This document shows, one piece after another, positions 27,385 through 35,962 of a stretch of DNA of 64,000 bases. The notes under the pieces are model-generated. The model was not told where the DNA came from. It searched no databases and saw only the letters and a program-made list of their open reading frames with translations. The DNA comes from Burkholderiaceae bacterium. Its GTDB lineage: Bacteria > Pseudomonadota > Gammaproteobacteria > Burkholderiales > Burkholderiaceae_C. The DNA lies in assembly GCA_030123545.1 (NCBI GenBank), contig CP126124.1, positions 2,046,001-2,110,000 on the forward strand, given 5' to 3'. Numbering within the stretch: the stretch's first letter is position 1; the number at the start of each line of letters is the position of its first letter. Position numbers and translations under genes: made by a program.

Positions 27385-29055
27385 ATGGCTATCGTGGAAG
27401 TCAAGGTCCCCGACATCGGGGACTTCAAGGAAGTTGCGGTGATCGAGCTGCTGGTGAAGGCCGGCGACAAGGTGCAGGCGGAGCAGAGCCTGATCACGGT
27501 GGAGAGCGACAAGGCGTCGATGGAGATTCCGTCGAGCGCCGCGGGGGTCGTGAAGGAGCTGAAGGTCAAGCTTGGCGACAAGGTCTCGGAAGGCTCGGTG
27601 GTGCTGCTGCTGGAGGCCGAAGGGGCCGCAGCGCCGGCGCCGGAAAAATCCGAGCAAAAACCGGCTGCAGCCCAGGCTGCACCTGCACCTGCTGCTCCAC
27701 AAAGTGGAGCACCTGCGGCATCGGCGCCGGCGGCGAGCGCCGGGCCGATCGAGGTGCGCGTGCCCGACATCGGCGACTTCCACGACGTCGCGGTGATCGA
27801 GGTGATGGTCAAGCCCGGCGACAGCGTGAAGCTCGAGCAGTCGCTGATCACCGTCGAATCCGACAAGGCGTCGATGGAGATTCCGTCGTCGGCCGCCGGC
27901 GTGATCAAGGAGCTGAAGGTCAAGCTCGGCGACAAGGTGAACCAGGGCGACTTGCTCGCGATCGTCGAGGGCGCGGCTGCTGCTGCGTCGGCGGCGTCGG
28001 CCGCCGCGGCACCTGCTGCGCCCGCATCGGCGCCGGCCGCCGCCGCGCCTGTAGCGGCCGCAGCCGCGACCGCTGCCAAGGCGCCGGCTGCCGCGCTGCC
28101 GGCGCACGAGCCCGGCGCGCCGACGGGAAAACTGCCGCACGCGTCGCCGTCGGTGCGCAAGTTCGCGCGCGAACTTGGCGTGCCGCTGCCCGAGGTCAAG
28201 GGCAGCGGGCCGAGCGGGCGCATCACGCACGAGGACGTGCGGGGCTTCACCCGCGCGGTGATGGCCGGCACCCAGCAGACCCAGGCGCAGGCGGCGCGCG
28301 CGCCGGCCGGCGGCGGCGCGGCGCTGGGGCTGATTCCCTGGCCGCAGATCGACTTCACGAAGTTCGGCGAGATCGAGCGGCGCGACCTCTCGCGCATCAA
28401 GAAGATCAGCGGCGCGAACCTGAGCCGCAACTGGGTGATGATCCCGCACGTCACGAACCACGACGACGCCGACATCACCGATCTGGAGGCGTTCCGCGTC
28501 GCGACCAACAAGGAGAACGAGAAGAGCGGTGTAAAGGTCACGATGCTCGCGTTCCTGATCAAGGCCTGCGTCGCGGCGGTCAAGCAGTTCCCCGAGTTCA
28601 ACGCGTCGCTCGACGGCGAGCAGCTGGTGCTCAAGCGCTACTACCACATCGGCTTCGCCGCCGACACGCCGAACGGCCTGGTCGTGCCGGTGATCAAGGA
28701 CGCCGACAAGAAGGGCGTGCTGCAGATCTCGCAGGAGATGGCCGAGTTGTCGAAGAAGGCGCGCGACGGCAAGCTCGGGCCCGCGGACATGTCGGGCGCG
28801 GGCTTCACGATCTCCAGCCTCGGCGGCATCGGCGGGCGCTACTTCACACCGATCATCAACGCGCCCGAGGTGGCGATTCTCGGCGTCTGCCGCTCGACGA
28901 TCGAGCCAGTGTGGAACGGCAAGGAGTTCGCGCCGCGGCTGATGCTGCCGCTGTCGCTCAGCTGGGACCACCGCGTGATCGACGGTGCCGCCGCCGCGCG
29001 TTTCAACGTCTACCTGGGCCGCATCCTGGGTGACTTCCGCCGCGTTCTTCTGTGA
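27385..29055 (+). CDS. aceF: Pyruvate dehydrogenase E2, dihydrolipoamide acetyltransferase with two lipoyl domains
   Basis: AceF forms the core of the PDH complex and transfers acetyl from lipoate to CoA. The 556-residue protein has lipoyl domain 1 (residues 1-78, Lys43 in ESDKASME), an Ala/Pro linker, lipoyl domain 2 (about 121-198, Lys161), a second long Ala/Pro linker, the peripheral subunit-binding domain (about 250-290, SPSVRKFARELGV), and the catalytic domain ending in SWDHRVIDG with His529 and Asp533. The first lipoyl domain plus linker is almost identical in DNA to the start of lpdA downstream. A GGAGA site precedes ATG 27385. Confidence 0.97.
   Translation: MAIVEVKVPDIGDFKEVAVIELLVKAGDKVQAEQSLITVESDKASMEIPSSAAGVVKELKVKLGDKVSEGSVVLLLEAEGAAAPAPEKSEQKPAAAQAAPAPAAPQSGAPAASAPAASAGPIEVRVPDIGDFHDVAVIEVMVKPGDSVKLEQSLITVESDKASMEIPSSAAGVIKELKVKLGDKVNQGDLLAIVEGAAAAASAASAAAAPAAPASAPAAAAPVAAAAATAAKAPAAALPAHEPGAPTGKLPHASPSVRKFARELGVPLPEVKGSGPSGRITHEDVRGFTRAVMAGTQQTQAQAARAPAGGGAALGLIPWPQIDFTKFGEIERRDLSRIKKISGANLSRNWVMIPHVTNHDDADITDLEAFRVATNKENEKSGVKVTMLAFLIKACVAAVKQFPEFNASLDGEQLVLKRYYHIGFAADTPNGLVVPVIKDADKKGVLQISQEMAELSKKARDGKLGPADMSGAGFTISSLGGIGGRYFTPIINAPEVAILGVCRSTIEPVWNGKEFAPRLMLPLSLSWDHRVIDGAAAARFNVYLGRILGDFRRVLL
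27397..27704 (+). repeat. 308-bp direct repeat (lipoyl domain), copy in aceF
   Basis: Bases 27397-27704 match 29100-29407 with about four mismatches seen by eye. The match covers the lipoyl domain and part of the Ala/Pro linker. Silent third positions are conserved too, and aceF lipoyl domain 2 shows nothing of the kind, pointing to recent duplication or gene conversion. Confidence 0.93.
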
Positions 29056-29087
29056 CCACGGTCCATAACAAAACGAAAGAGACAACC

Positions 29088-30938
29088 ATGGCACTGATCG
29101 AAGTCAAGGTCCCCGACATCGGGGACTTCAAGGAAGTTGCGGTGATCGAACTGCTGGTGAAGGCCGGCGACAAGGTGCAGGCGGAGCAGAGCCTGATCAC
29201 GGTGGAGAGCGACAAGGCGTCGATGGAGATTCCGTCGAGCGCCGCGGGGGTCGTGAAGGAGCTGAAGGTCAAGCTTGGCGACAAGGTCTCGGAAGGCTCG
29301 GTGGTGCTGCTGCTGGAGGCCGAAGGGGCCGCAGCGCCGGCGCCGGAAAAATCCGAGCCAAAACCGGCTGCAGCCCAGGCTGCACCTGCACCCACTGCTC
29401 CACAAAGCGCAGCATCGCCGGCGCCAGTTTCTGCACCGGCCGGCGCCACGTTCAAGGGCAGCGCGGACCTCGAATGCGAGGTGCTGGTGCTCGGTGCCGG
29501 CCCCGGCGGCTATTCGGCCGCGTTCCGCAGCGCCGACCTCGGGATGAAGACCGTGCTGGTCGAACGCTACGCCACCTTGGGCGGCGTCTGCCTGAACGTC
29601 GGCTGCATTCCATCGAAGGCGCTGCTGCACGTCGCGGCGGTGATGGACGAGGTCAAGCATTTCGCCGATCTCGGCGTGAGCTTTGCCGCGCCGAAGGTGG
29701 ACCGCGCCAAGCTGCTCGCGCACAAGAACAAGGTGGTGGGCAAGCTCACCGGCGGCCTCGCGGCGATGGCCAAGATGCGCAAGGTCACGACCGTGCGCGG
29801 CGTCGGCACCTTCCTTGACCCGTATCACATCGAGGTCGAGGAAACCTCGGGCGACGGCCAGCAGACGAACGGCAAGAAGCAGGTGGTGCGCTTTCGCAAC
29901 TGCATCATCGCCGCCGGCTCGCAGTCGATCAGCCTGCCGTTCATGCCGAAGGGCGATCCGCGCATCGTCGACTCGACCGGCGCGCTGCAGCTTGGGTTGG
30001 ATCCGAAGCGCATGCTGATCCTCGGCGGCGGCATCATCGGCTTGGAAATGGGCACGGTGTATTCGACGCTGGGCGCGCGGCTCGACGTGGTCGAAATGCT
30101 CGACGGGCTGATGCAGGGCGCGGACCGGGATCTGGTGAAGGTCTGGCAGAAGATGAATACGCCGCGCTTCGACAACATCATGCTCAAGACCAGGACGGTC
30201 GGCGCCGAAGCGACGAAGCAGGGCATCCGCGTGATGTTCGAGGGCGAGCAGGCGCCGAAAGAGCCGCAGGTCTACGACCTGGTGCTGCAGTCGGTCGGGC
30301 GTTCGCCGAACGGCAAGAAGATCGGCGCCGAGAAGGCCGGCGTGGCGGTGGGCGATCGCGGCTTCATCCCGGTCGACATCCAGATGCGCACCAACGTGCG
30401 TCACATCTTCGCGATCGGCGACATCGTCGGCCAGCCGATGCTGGCGCACAAGGCGGTGCACGAGGCGCATGTCGCGGCCGAGGTGATCGCCGGCGAGTTG
30501 CAAGCTAACCGCGAACTGGCCGCGACCGCGTTCGACGCGCGCGTGATCCCGAGCGTCGCCTACACCGACCCCGAGGTCGCCTGGGTCGGCCTGACGGAAG
30601 ACCAGGCGAAGGCGCAGGGCGTCAAGGTGAAAAAGGGCCTGTTCCCTTGGACCGCGTCCGGCCGCGCGATCGCGAACGGCCGCGACGAGGGCTTCACCAA
30701 GCTCTTGTTCGACGACTCGCCCGACGCGCACGGCCACGGCCGGATTCTCGGCGGCGGCATCGTCGGCACCCATGCCGGCGACATGATCGGCGAGATCGCG
30801 CTCGCGATCGAAATGGGCGCCGACGCGGTCGACATCGGCAAGACCATCCATCCGCACCCGACGCTCGGCGAGAGCATCGGCATGGCGGCCGAGGTCGCGC
30901 ACGGCAGTTGTACCGATCTGCCACCGGCGAAGAAGTAA
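29088..30938 (+). CDS. lpdA: Dihydrolipoamide dehydrogenase (E3) with N-terminal lipoyl domain, PDH operon
   Basis: This E3 reoxidises dihydrolipoamide with FAD and NAD+. The 616-residue protein begins with a lipoyl domain (residues 1-78, Lys43) and linker (to about 125), then the flavoprotein: GAGPGGYSAAF, the redox disulfide in GGVCLNVGCIPSK (Cys168, Cys173), the NAD fold LILGGGIIGLEMGTVY, FAD-binding HIFAIGDIVG, and the dimer-interface end IHPHPTLGESIGMA. Lipoylated E3 of this kind is known from Neisseria P64k and other betaproteobacteria. I chose ATG 29088 (aligned with the aceF start); GTG 29052 would overlap the aceF stop. Probably a dedicated partner of AceE/AceF. Confidence 0.96.
   Translation: MALIEVKVPDIGDFKEVAVIELLVKAGDKVQAEQSLITVESDKASMEIPSSAAGVVKELKVKLGDKVSEGSVVLLLEAEGAAAPAPEKSEPKPAAAQAAPAPTAPQSAASPAPVSAPAGATFKGSADLECEVLVLGAGPGGYSAAFRSADLGMKTVLVERYATLGGVCLNVGCIPSKALLHVAAVMDEVKHFADLGVSFAAPKVDRAKLLAHKNKVVGKLTGGLAAMAKMRKVTTVRGVGTFLDPYHIEVEETSGDGQQTNGKKQVVRFRNCIIAAGSQSISLPFMPKGDPRIVDSTGALQLGLDPKRMLILGGGIIGLEMGTVYSTLGARLDVVEMLDGLMQGADRDLVKVWQKMNTPRFDNIMLKTRTVGAEATKQGIRVMFEGEQAPKEPQVYDLVLQSVGRSPNGKKIGAEKAGVAVGDRGFIPVDIQMRTNVRHIFAIGDIVGQPMLAHKAVHEAHVAAEVIAGELQANRELAATAFDARVIPSVAYTDPEVAWVGLTEDQAKAQGVKVKKGLFPWTASGRAIANGRDEGFTKLLFDDSPDAHGHGRILGGGIVGTHAGDMIGEIALAIEMGADAVDIGKTIHPHPTLGESIGMAAEVAHGSCTDLPPAKK
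29100..29407 (+). repeat. 308-bp direct repeat (lipoyl domain), copy in lpdA
   Basis: Second copy of the lipoyl-domain repeat, offset by 1703 bases from the copy in aceF. The copies diverge right after the shared CACAAAG. Confidence 0.93.
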
Positions 30939-30957
30939 TCCGCCAGGGTGTCGGATC

Positions 30958-30983
30958 GGCCCGGGCCGGAGCAAGCCCGGGCC
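30958..30983 (+). terminator. Probable terminator of the aceEF-lpdA operon
   Basis: GGCCCGGGC (30958-30966) pairs with GCCCGGGCC (30975-30983), a 9-bp GC stem 19 bases after the lpdA stop. Only two T follow directly, so termination may be partial. Confidence 0.55.
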
Positions 30984-31110
30984 TTCACTCGTTGTCCTGC
31001 TGTCGACCCGGCCCGGGCCCAGGTCAACCCCCAGCGCACCTTGTCGCAGAGCGCCGGACAATCACTTCCCGGCCGCGATAGATCGGCGACGGGTTTCCCC
31101 CTTGTTTCCG

Positions 31111-32292
31111 ATGAACCAAGTCCGAAAGAACATCGCGCTGCTGGCGACCTGCCAGGCCCTGCTGCAGACCAACAACGCGACCGTGATCGCGCTCAACGGC
31201 CTGGTCGGCTATGCGCTGGCGAGGGACAAGGCACTGGCGACGCTGCCGGTCACGGCCTGGGCGGTCGGCGCGGCGCTGACAACCTACGCGGCCTCGTCGC
31301 TGATGAAGCGGCTCGGGCGGCGCGCGGGCTTCACGCTCGGCGCCAGCATAGGCATCGTCGGCGCGGCGATCTGCTCGGCCGCGATCGGGTTCGGCGGGTT
31401 TGCGCTGTTTTGCGTCGGCGCGCTGGTGCTCGGCGTGTACAACGCGTTCGGCCAGTACTACCGGTTCGCGGCGGCCGATTCGGTGCCGGCCGATCTGCGC
31501 AGCCGGGCGATTTCCTACGTGCTGGTCGGCGGACTGGTCGGCGGCATCGTGGGGCCGACGCTGTCACGGCTGACGCGCACGGTGCTTCCAATCGACTTCC
31601 TCGGCGCGTATCTGGTGCTGATCCTGTTCATGCTCGCGGCGATCGCGGTGCTGCGCGGACTGGACATCCCGGCGCCGACCACCGCCCAGGCGCATGCGCC
31701 CGGACGTCCGCTGGCCGTCATAGCGCGCCAGCCCGCTTTCATCGTCGCAGTGTTGGCCGCCGCGCTGGGCTACGGCGTGATGAATTTCCTGATGACCGCG
31801 ACGCCGCTGGCGATGGGCATGTGCGGGCATCCATACGGGGCGGCGGCCAGCGCGATCTCGCTGCACGTGATCGGCATGTACGGGCCGTCGTTCTTCACCG
31901 GCTCGCTGATTCGCCGCTTCGGCGTGCTGCGGGTGATGGGAGCCGGTGTCGTACTGAATCTGGGCTGCGTCGCGATCGCGCTGGCCGGGGTCGACGTCGC
32001 GAACTTCTGGGCCGCGCTGATCCTGCTCGGCGTCGGCTGGAATTTTCTCTACATCGGCGGCACGACGCTGCTGACCGAGGTGTACCGGCCCGAGGAGCGC
32101 AGCAAGGTACAGGGGCTGAACGACTCGGTGATCTTCATTACGACCGCGAGCAGCTCGTTCCTGTCCGGGGTGATGCTGAAAAGCGGTGGCTGGGCGCTGC
32201 TCAATCACCTGGCGCTGCTGGCGGTGGCCGCGGTGGCGGCAGCGCTGCTGTGGCTCGTCGTGCAGCGCCGCGGCGCGGCCGGCGCCGGCTGA
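31111..32292 (+). CDS. Major facilitator superfamily transporter
   Basis: The 393-residue integral membrane protein has about 12 hydrophobic helices, with the MFS A-type loop in the first half (MKRLGRRAGFTLGAS, after helix 2) and a charged central loop near residues 190-205 (PTTAQAHAPGRPL). It is a secondary carrier of unknown substrate; no regulator or enzyme gene is close enough to suggest one. I chose ATG 31111; a TTG at 31102 is possible. Neither has a clear ribosome site. It is transcribed away from the PDH operon past its terminator. Confidence 0.85.
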   Translation: MNQVRKNIALLATCQALLQTNNATVIALNGLVGYALARDKALATLPVTAWAVGAALTTYAASSLMKRLGRRAGFTLGASIGIVGAAICSAAIGFGGFALFCVGALVLGVYNAFGQYYRFAAADSVPADLRSRAISYVLVGGLVGGIVGPTLSRLTRTVLPIDFLGAYLVLILFMLAAIAVLRGLDIPAPTTAQAHAPGRPLAVIARQPAFIVAVLAAALGYGVMNFLMTATPLAMGMCGHPYGAAASAISLHVIGMYGPSFFTGSLIRRFGVLRVMGAGVVLNLGCVAIALAGVDVANFWAALILLGVGWNFLYIGGTTLLTEVYRPEERSKVQGLNDSVIFITTASSSFLSGVMLKSGGWALLNHLALLAVAAVAAALLWLVVQRRGAAGAG

Positions 32293-32412
32293 AAGCCCGC
32301 GCGCGGGTTGCAGGTCGGGTAAAGCCCCGGTCGGCGCCATAGGTCCGGGCCGACTGTTAGGCTATGACCTCCGGCCCTGCCGGTTCCTCCCACTTCACAA
32401 GAAGGAGGCGCG

Positions 32413-32769
32413 ATGATGCGCAATTTGTCGAAAATCCTTGTTTTTTGTGCCTGTACCGCGGTGCTGCCGGCGGCAATGGCCGCCAATTCGGTGCAGCAGG
32501 AACTGAACCGCTCGGCCCACCCCGACGTGACGGGCCAGCAGAAGTACCGGACCATCGCGGACGAGGCTGGCGGTGCGCTGAAGATGAACATGGCCAACTG
32601 CCACGTGCAGCCCGCCAAGGATCGCAGGGACTGCGAGAAGGCCGCGCGAGACGAGTTCAATCACGAGATGGCCCGCGCGCGCGAGGCGCTGAAGAACCCG
32701 AGCATCAGCACCAGCCCCGAGATCGCCAGCGGCGGGATCAAGGAAACGGTGACGCCGATCAAGCCGTAG
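32413..32769 (+). CDS. Small secreted protein of unknown function
   Basis: The 118-residue precursor has a clear signal peptide (about residues 1-23, ending AMA-A). The mature part is hydrophilic, contains two cysteines (CHVQPAKDRRDC) that could form a disulfide, and has a charged helical region (EKAARDEFNHEMARAREALK). An AAGGAGG site precedes ATG 32413 (a second ATG follows at once). I do not recognise the family. It stands alone, convergent with the NlpC/P60 gene. Confidence 0.75.
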   Translation: MMRNLSKILVFCACTAVLPAAMAANSVQQELNRSAHPDVTGQQKYRTIADEAGGALKMNMANCHVQPAKDRRDCEKAARDEFNHEMARAREALKNPSISTSPEIASGGIKETVTPIKP

Positions 32770-32795
32770 CCGGCCGCGCTGGGACGGCGCGCCAA

Positions 32796-33455
32796 CTAGC
32801 GCGGGGCGAACTGCAGTGCGACGTCGTTCGGCGTCGCCTGTGCCGCCGCCGCGGCGGGCGCCGCAGCCGTGACCGTTGGCGTTTGCGCTGCTGTCGCGGT
32901 CACGTCGCCGGTTTCGACGCGGCGCGCGCCATCGAAGCGCTTGCTCCAGTAGCGCGCGTCCATGTCCTCGATGCGGACATCGGCGCCGGTGCGCGGGGAA
33001 TGAATGAACTTGCCGTCGCCGATGTAAATGCCGACGTGGCTGAACGCGCGCCGCATGGTGTTGAAGAACACCAGATCGCCCGGCCGAAGGTCCTGGCGTG
33101 GAATTTTTTCGGTGGCGGCCGCCTGCTGCGCCGCCTGGCGCGGCAGCATCAGGCCGAGGGTCTGCTCGTACATCGCGCGCACGAAGCCGCTGCAGTCGAA
33201 GCCGCCGTCGGCGAGCGAATCGCCGCCGCGCTTGTAGGGCACGCCGAGGAAGCCCATCGCATTGACGACCAGTTCGGACGCCTTGTCGCTGACCGTGCGG
33301 CGCACCTGGTCCAGCTGGCCGCCGATCTGCGAGATCAGGCCGTGACTGGCGAGGAACTGGCCCATCTCGTCATTGGCCGCTCCGGCCGGTGGCGCAGCTT
33401 GCGCGCTGGCGCAGACGCAAAGCAGCACTGCGGTGAGGATGGGCCACCGGGACAT
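32796..33455 (-). CDS. NlpC/P60 family cell-wall peptidase (C40)
   Basis: This is a periplasmic or surface cysteine peptidase that cleaves peptidoglycan stem peptides. The 219-residue precursor has a signal peptide (about 1-20), an N-terminal helical region, and the C40 catalytic domain (about 60-165) with Cys88 in GGFDCSGFV, His140 in AFSHVGIYIG and a third polar residue near His152 (KFIHSPRTG). An Ala/Thr-rich tail of about 40 residues follows the catalytic domain. The convergent neighbour ends 26 bases away. Confidence 0.9.
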   Translation of the reverse strand: MSRWPILTAVLLCVCASAQAAPPAGAANDEMGQFLASHGLISQIGGQLDQVRRTVSDKASELVVNAMGFLGVPYKRGGDSLADGGFDCSGFVRAMYEQTLGLMLPRQAAQQAAATEKIPRQDLRPGDLVFFNTMRRAFSHVGIYIGDGKFIHSPRTGADVRIEDMDARYWSKRFDGARRVETGDVTATAAQTPTVTAAAPAAAAAQATPNDVALQFAPR

Positions 33456-33750
33456 CGGCGCAGGGTAGCGATCCCGTGCTTCGAGGTCAAGCGAAGAGTG
33501 GCTCCCAAGTTGTTGATTGGCAACTATTTCACGGTTTTACGGTCGCATCGCGATTGAATTGCCCTTCGGCTCTTGATTCGGCTCACGAAGCCCAGGCCCG
33601 ATTCGGGAAAGGCCCTGACCGCGCCGCGCCGGCCGGCATTGCGGTTCTAATCGCAACTCGGGCCGGCCGACGGCGGGCTGTCGCTGGGGACGTCCGGCGC
33701 TGACACCAATCATCGGTTTCGATCAGAGTCGATCACTACGGAGACATGCC
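33456..33750. other. Divergent intergenic region
   Basis: These 295 bases separate two divergently transcribed genes. The middle (about 33505-33580) is AT-richer than its surroundings and probably holds promoters, but I could not pick a convincing hexamer pair. No ORF, RNA or repeat is recognised. Confidence 0.45.
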
Positions 33751-34728
33751 ATGTTCAAGGCCCTGCTGCTGGAAAAGGGCGACTCATTTCATGCGTCGCT
33801 CAAGCAACTGGACGAGGCGGCGCTGCCGAGCGGCGATGTCACGGTCGCGGTCGGATATTCGACGCTGAACTACAAGGACGGCCTGGCAATCACGAACAGT
33901 GGCCCGGTGGTGCGCAACTGGCCGATGGTCGCCGGCATCGACGGCGCCGGCACTGTGCTCGAGTCGAGCCACGCCGCGTGGAAGCCGGGCGATGCATTCA
34001 TCTTGAACGGCTGGGGCGTCGGCGAAACGCATTGGGGTTGCCTGGCGGAACGGGCCCGACTCAACGGCGACTGGCTGGTGAAGCGGCCTTCCGCATTTAC
34101 CGCGCGCCAGGCGATGGCGATCGGCACCGCCGGCTATACCGCGATGCTGTGCGTGCTGGCGCTGGAAGACCATGGCGTGAAGCCCGGCGACGGCGAGGTG
34201 CTGGTGACCGGCGCGAGCGGCGGCGTCGGCAGCGTCGCGATCGCGTTGCTCGGAAAACTCGGCTATCGTGTGGTCGCCGCCACCGGCAAGGCGTCGCAGC
34301 AGGCGTATCTGGAGCGACTCGGCGCCGCGTCGCTGATCGACCGGCAGACGCTGTCGGCACCGGGCAAGCCGTTTCAGAAGGAACGCTGGGCCGCGGTGGT
34401 CGACCCGGTCGGCTCGCACACGCTGGCCAACGCGCTGGCGCAGACGCGCTACGGCGGCGTCGTCGCCGCCTGCGGGCTGGCGCAGGGGTCGGATCTGCCC
34501 GCCACGGTGCTGCCGTTCATCCTGCGCGGTGTCACGCTCGCCGGCGTCGATTCGGTGATGGCGCCGTTGCCCAAGCGCCAGCGTGCCTGGGAGCGGCTCG
34601 CGCGCGATCTGGACCGCGAACTGCTGGAGGCGATCACGACCGAGGTGGCGCTGGATGCGGCGATCGATACCGCACACGCACTGATGGCGGGCCGGCTGCA
34701 TGGACGCACCGTGGTGCGCATCGGTTGA
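33751..34728 (+). CDS. acuI: Acryloyl-CoA reductase / YhdH-type quinone oxidoreductase (MDR family)
   Basis: This is an NADPH-dependent medium-chain reductase of the YhdH/AcuI subgroup; characterised members reduce acryloyl-CoA to propionyl-CoA. The 325-residue protein has no zinc ligands. Seen are STLNYKDGLAITNSGPVVR, the GIDGAGTVLES core, DHGVKPGDGEVLVTGASGG (nucleotide fold continuing VGSVAIALLGKLGY), and PFILRGVTLAGVDSVM. A GGAGA site precedes ATG 33751. Propionyl-CoA would connect it with prpE and with branched-chain catabolism in this window, but the true substrate is inferred only from the family. Confidence 0.87.
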   Translation: MFKALLLEKGDSFHASLKQLDEAALPSGDVTVAVGYSTLNYKDGLAITNSGPVVRNWPMVAGIDGAGTVLESSHAAWKPGDAFILNGWGVGETHWGCLAERARLNGDWLVKRPSAFTARQAMAIGTAGYTAMLCVLALEDHGVKPGDGEVLVTGASGGVGSVAIALLGKLGYRVVAATGKASQQAYLERLGAASLIDRQTLSAPGKPFQKERWAAVVDPVGSHTLANALAQTRYGGVVAACGLAQGSDLPATVLPFILRGVTLAGVDSVMAPLPKRQRAWERLARDLDRELLEAITTEVALDAAIDTAHALMAGRLHGRTVVRIG

Positions 34729-34755
34729 AGTACCGGCATTATTCTCAACAGAAAA

Positions 34756-35913
34756 ATGGCAAAAGCCAAGGCGCTATCTGCGCTTATAGCTATATTATTT
34801 ATAGCTATCGGCAGTGCAGCCCGTGCCGGGGGCGTGCGGCCCGAAGCGGTTGCTGTCGGGCTGGAGCACCCTTGGGCGGTCGCGTTCCTGCCGCGGGGGC
34901 GCTTTCTGGTGACCGAGCGGCCCGGTCGCATGCGCGTGATCGAGGCCGACGGCCGCGTCAACGCGCCGATCGCCGGCGTGCCGAAGGTCGCGGCCACCGG
35001 GCAGGGCGGGCTGCACGACCTGCTGCTCGATTCCGACTTCGCGCACGACCGCCTGCTCTATTTCTGCTACGCCGAACCGGCCGCACCAGCCGAATCCGGC
35101 GGCGCGAGCGGCACCGCGCTCGCACGTGCGCGGCTGTCGGATGACCGCACTCGGCTCGAGGACGTGCGCGTGATCTTCCGCCAGCAGCCCAAGGTGGTCG
35201 GCACGCTGCAGTTCGGTTGCCGCATTGCGCTGGGCGAGAAGGACGGCCGACCCGACGGCACGCTGTTTCTCGCGCTCGGCGACCGCTTCACACGGGCGCA
35301 GGACGCGCAGACGCTCGACAACGACATCGGCAAGATCGTGCGCGTCGCCAAGGATGGCAGCATTCCGGCGGACAACCCGTTCGTCGGCCGGCCCGGCGCG
35401 CTGCCCGAGATCTGGAGCTACGGCCATCGCAACCCGCAGGGCCTCACCTTCGCGCCCGGCGGCACGCTGTGGGAGCACGAACACGGACCGCAGGGCGGCG
35501 ACGAGATCAACCTGATCCGCCCCGGGCGCAACTACGGCTGGCCGGTGATCACCTACGGCGAGCAGTACGGCGGCGGCAAGATTGGGGAGGGCATCACCGC
35601 GAAGGCCGGCATGGAGCAGCCGCTGCACTATTGGACGCCGTCGATCGCGCCGTCAGGCATGAGCTTTCTCACCAGCCACCGCTATGGCAGCGGCTGGCGC
35701 GGCAACCTGTTTGTCGGCTCGCTGAAATTCCGTTTTCTGGACCGGATCGAACTGGCCGAGCCGTTCAACGGCAATGTGGTGCGTGAATACCGGCTGCTGA
35801 CGGACTTGGGCGAACGGATCCGCGACGTGCGCCAGGGGCCGGACGGGCTGCTGTACGTGCTGACCGATGAACGCAATGGCCGGCTGATCCGCCTCGTGCC
35901 GCAGCCGGACTGA
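34756..35913 (+). CDS. PQQ-type sugar dehydrogenase (Asd/YliI family), secreted
   Basis: This is a soluble, periplasmic beta-propeller aldose dehydrogenase of the GSDH family, which oxidises sugars with PQQ. The 385-residue precursor has a signal peptide (residues 1-24, hydrophobic core LSALIAILFIAIGSA), the six-bladed propeller with GGLHDLLLDSDFAHDRLLYF, YGHRNPQGL with the catalytic His, EHGPQGGDEIN (Ca2+/PQQ region), and the end GPDGLLYVLTD. Remarkably, the DNA encoding the signal peptide (34758-34808) has the layout of the dispersed AT-cored repeat. It starts 27 bases after acuI. Confidence 0.9.
   Translation: MAKAKALSALIAILFIAIGSAARAGGVRPEAVAVGLEHPWAVAFLPRGRFLVTERPGRMRVIEADGRVNAPIAGVPKVAATGQGGLHDLLLDSDFAHDRLLYFCYAEPAAPAESGGASGTALARARLSDDRTRLEDVRVIFRQQPKVVGTLQFGCRIALGEKDGRPDGTLFLALGDRFTRAQDAQTLDNDIGKIVRVAKDGSIPADNPFVGRPGALPEIWSYGHRNPQGLTFAPGGTLWEHEHGPQGGDEINLIRPGRNYGWPVITYGEQYGGGKIGEGITAKAGMEQPLHYWTPSIAPSGMSFLTSHRYGSGWRGNLFVGSLKFRFLDRIELAEPFNGNVVREYRLLTDLGERIRDVRQGPDGLLYVLTDERNGRLIRLVPQPD
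34758..34808. repeat. Dispersed AT-cored repeat, copy 4 (within a signal-peptide coding region)
   Basis: The element shows GGCAAAAGCC at the left, a GGCGC...GCGCT-like middle, and a right AT core ATAGCTATATTATTTATAGC. It begins at the last base of the start codon of the sugar dehydrogenase gene and supplies codons 2 to about 17. Confidence 0.6.
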
Positions 35914-35962
35914 ACCCACCGGACCCACTCCCGCTCACTACCGTTGCCATCGAGCCGCACCA

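Noticed and set aside
24508..29094. A 1528-codon open frame on the minus strand
   Set aside because: It is the antisense shadow of aceE and aceF, caused by their G/C-ended codons. Its product is Arg/Asp/His-rich with no domain, and the plus-strand genes are certain.
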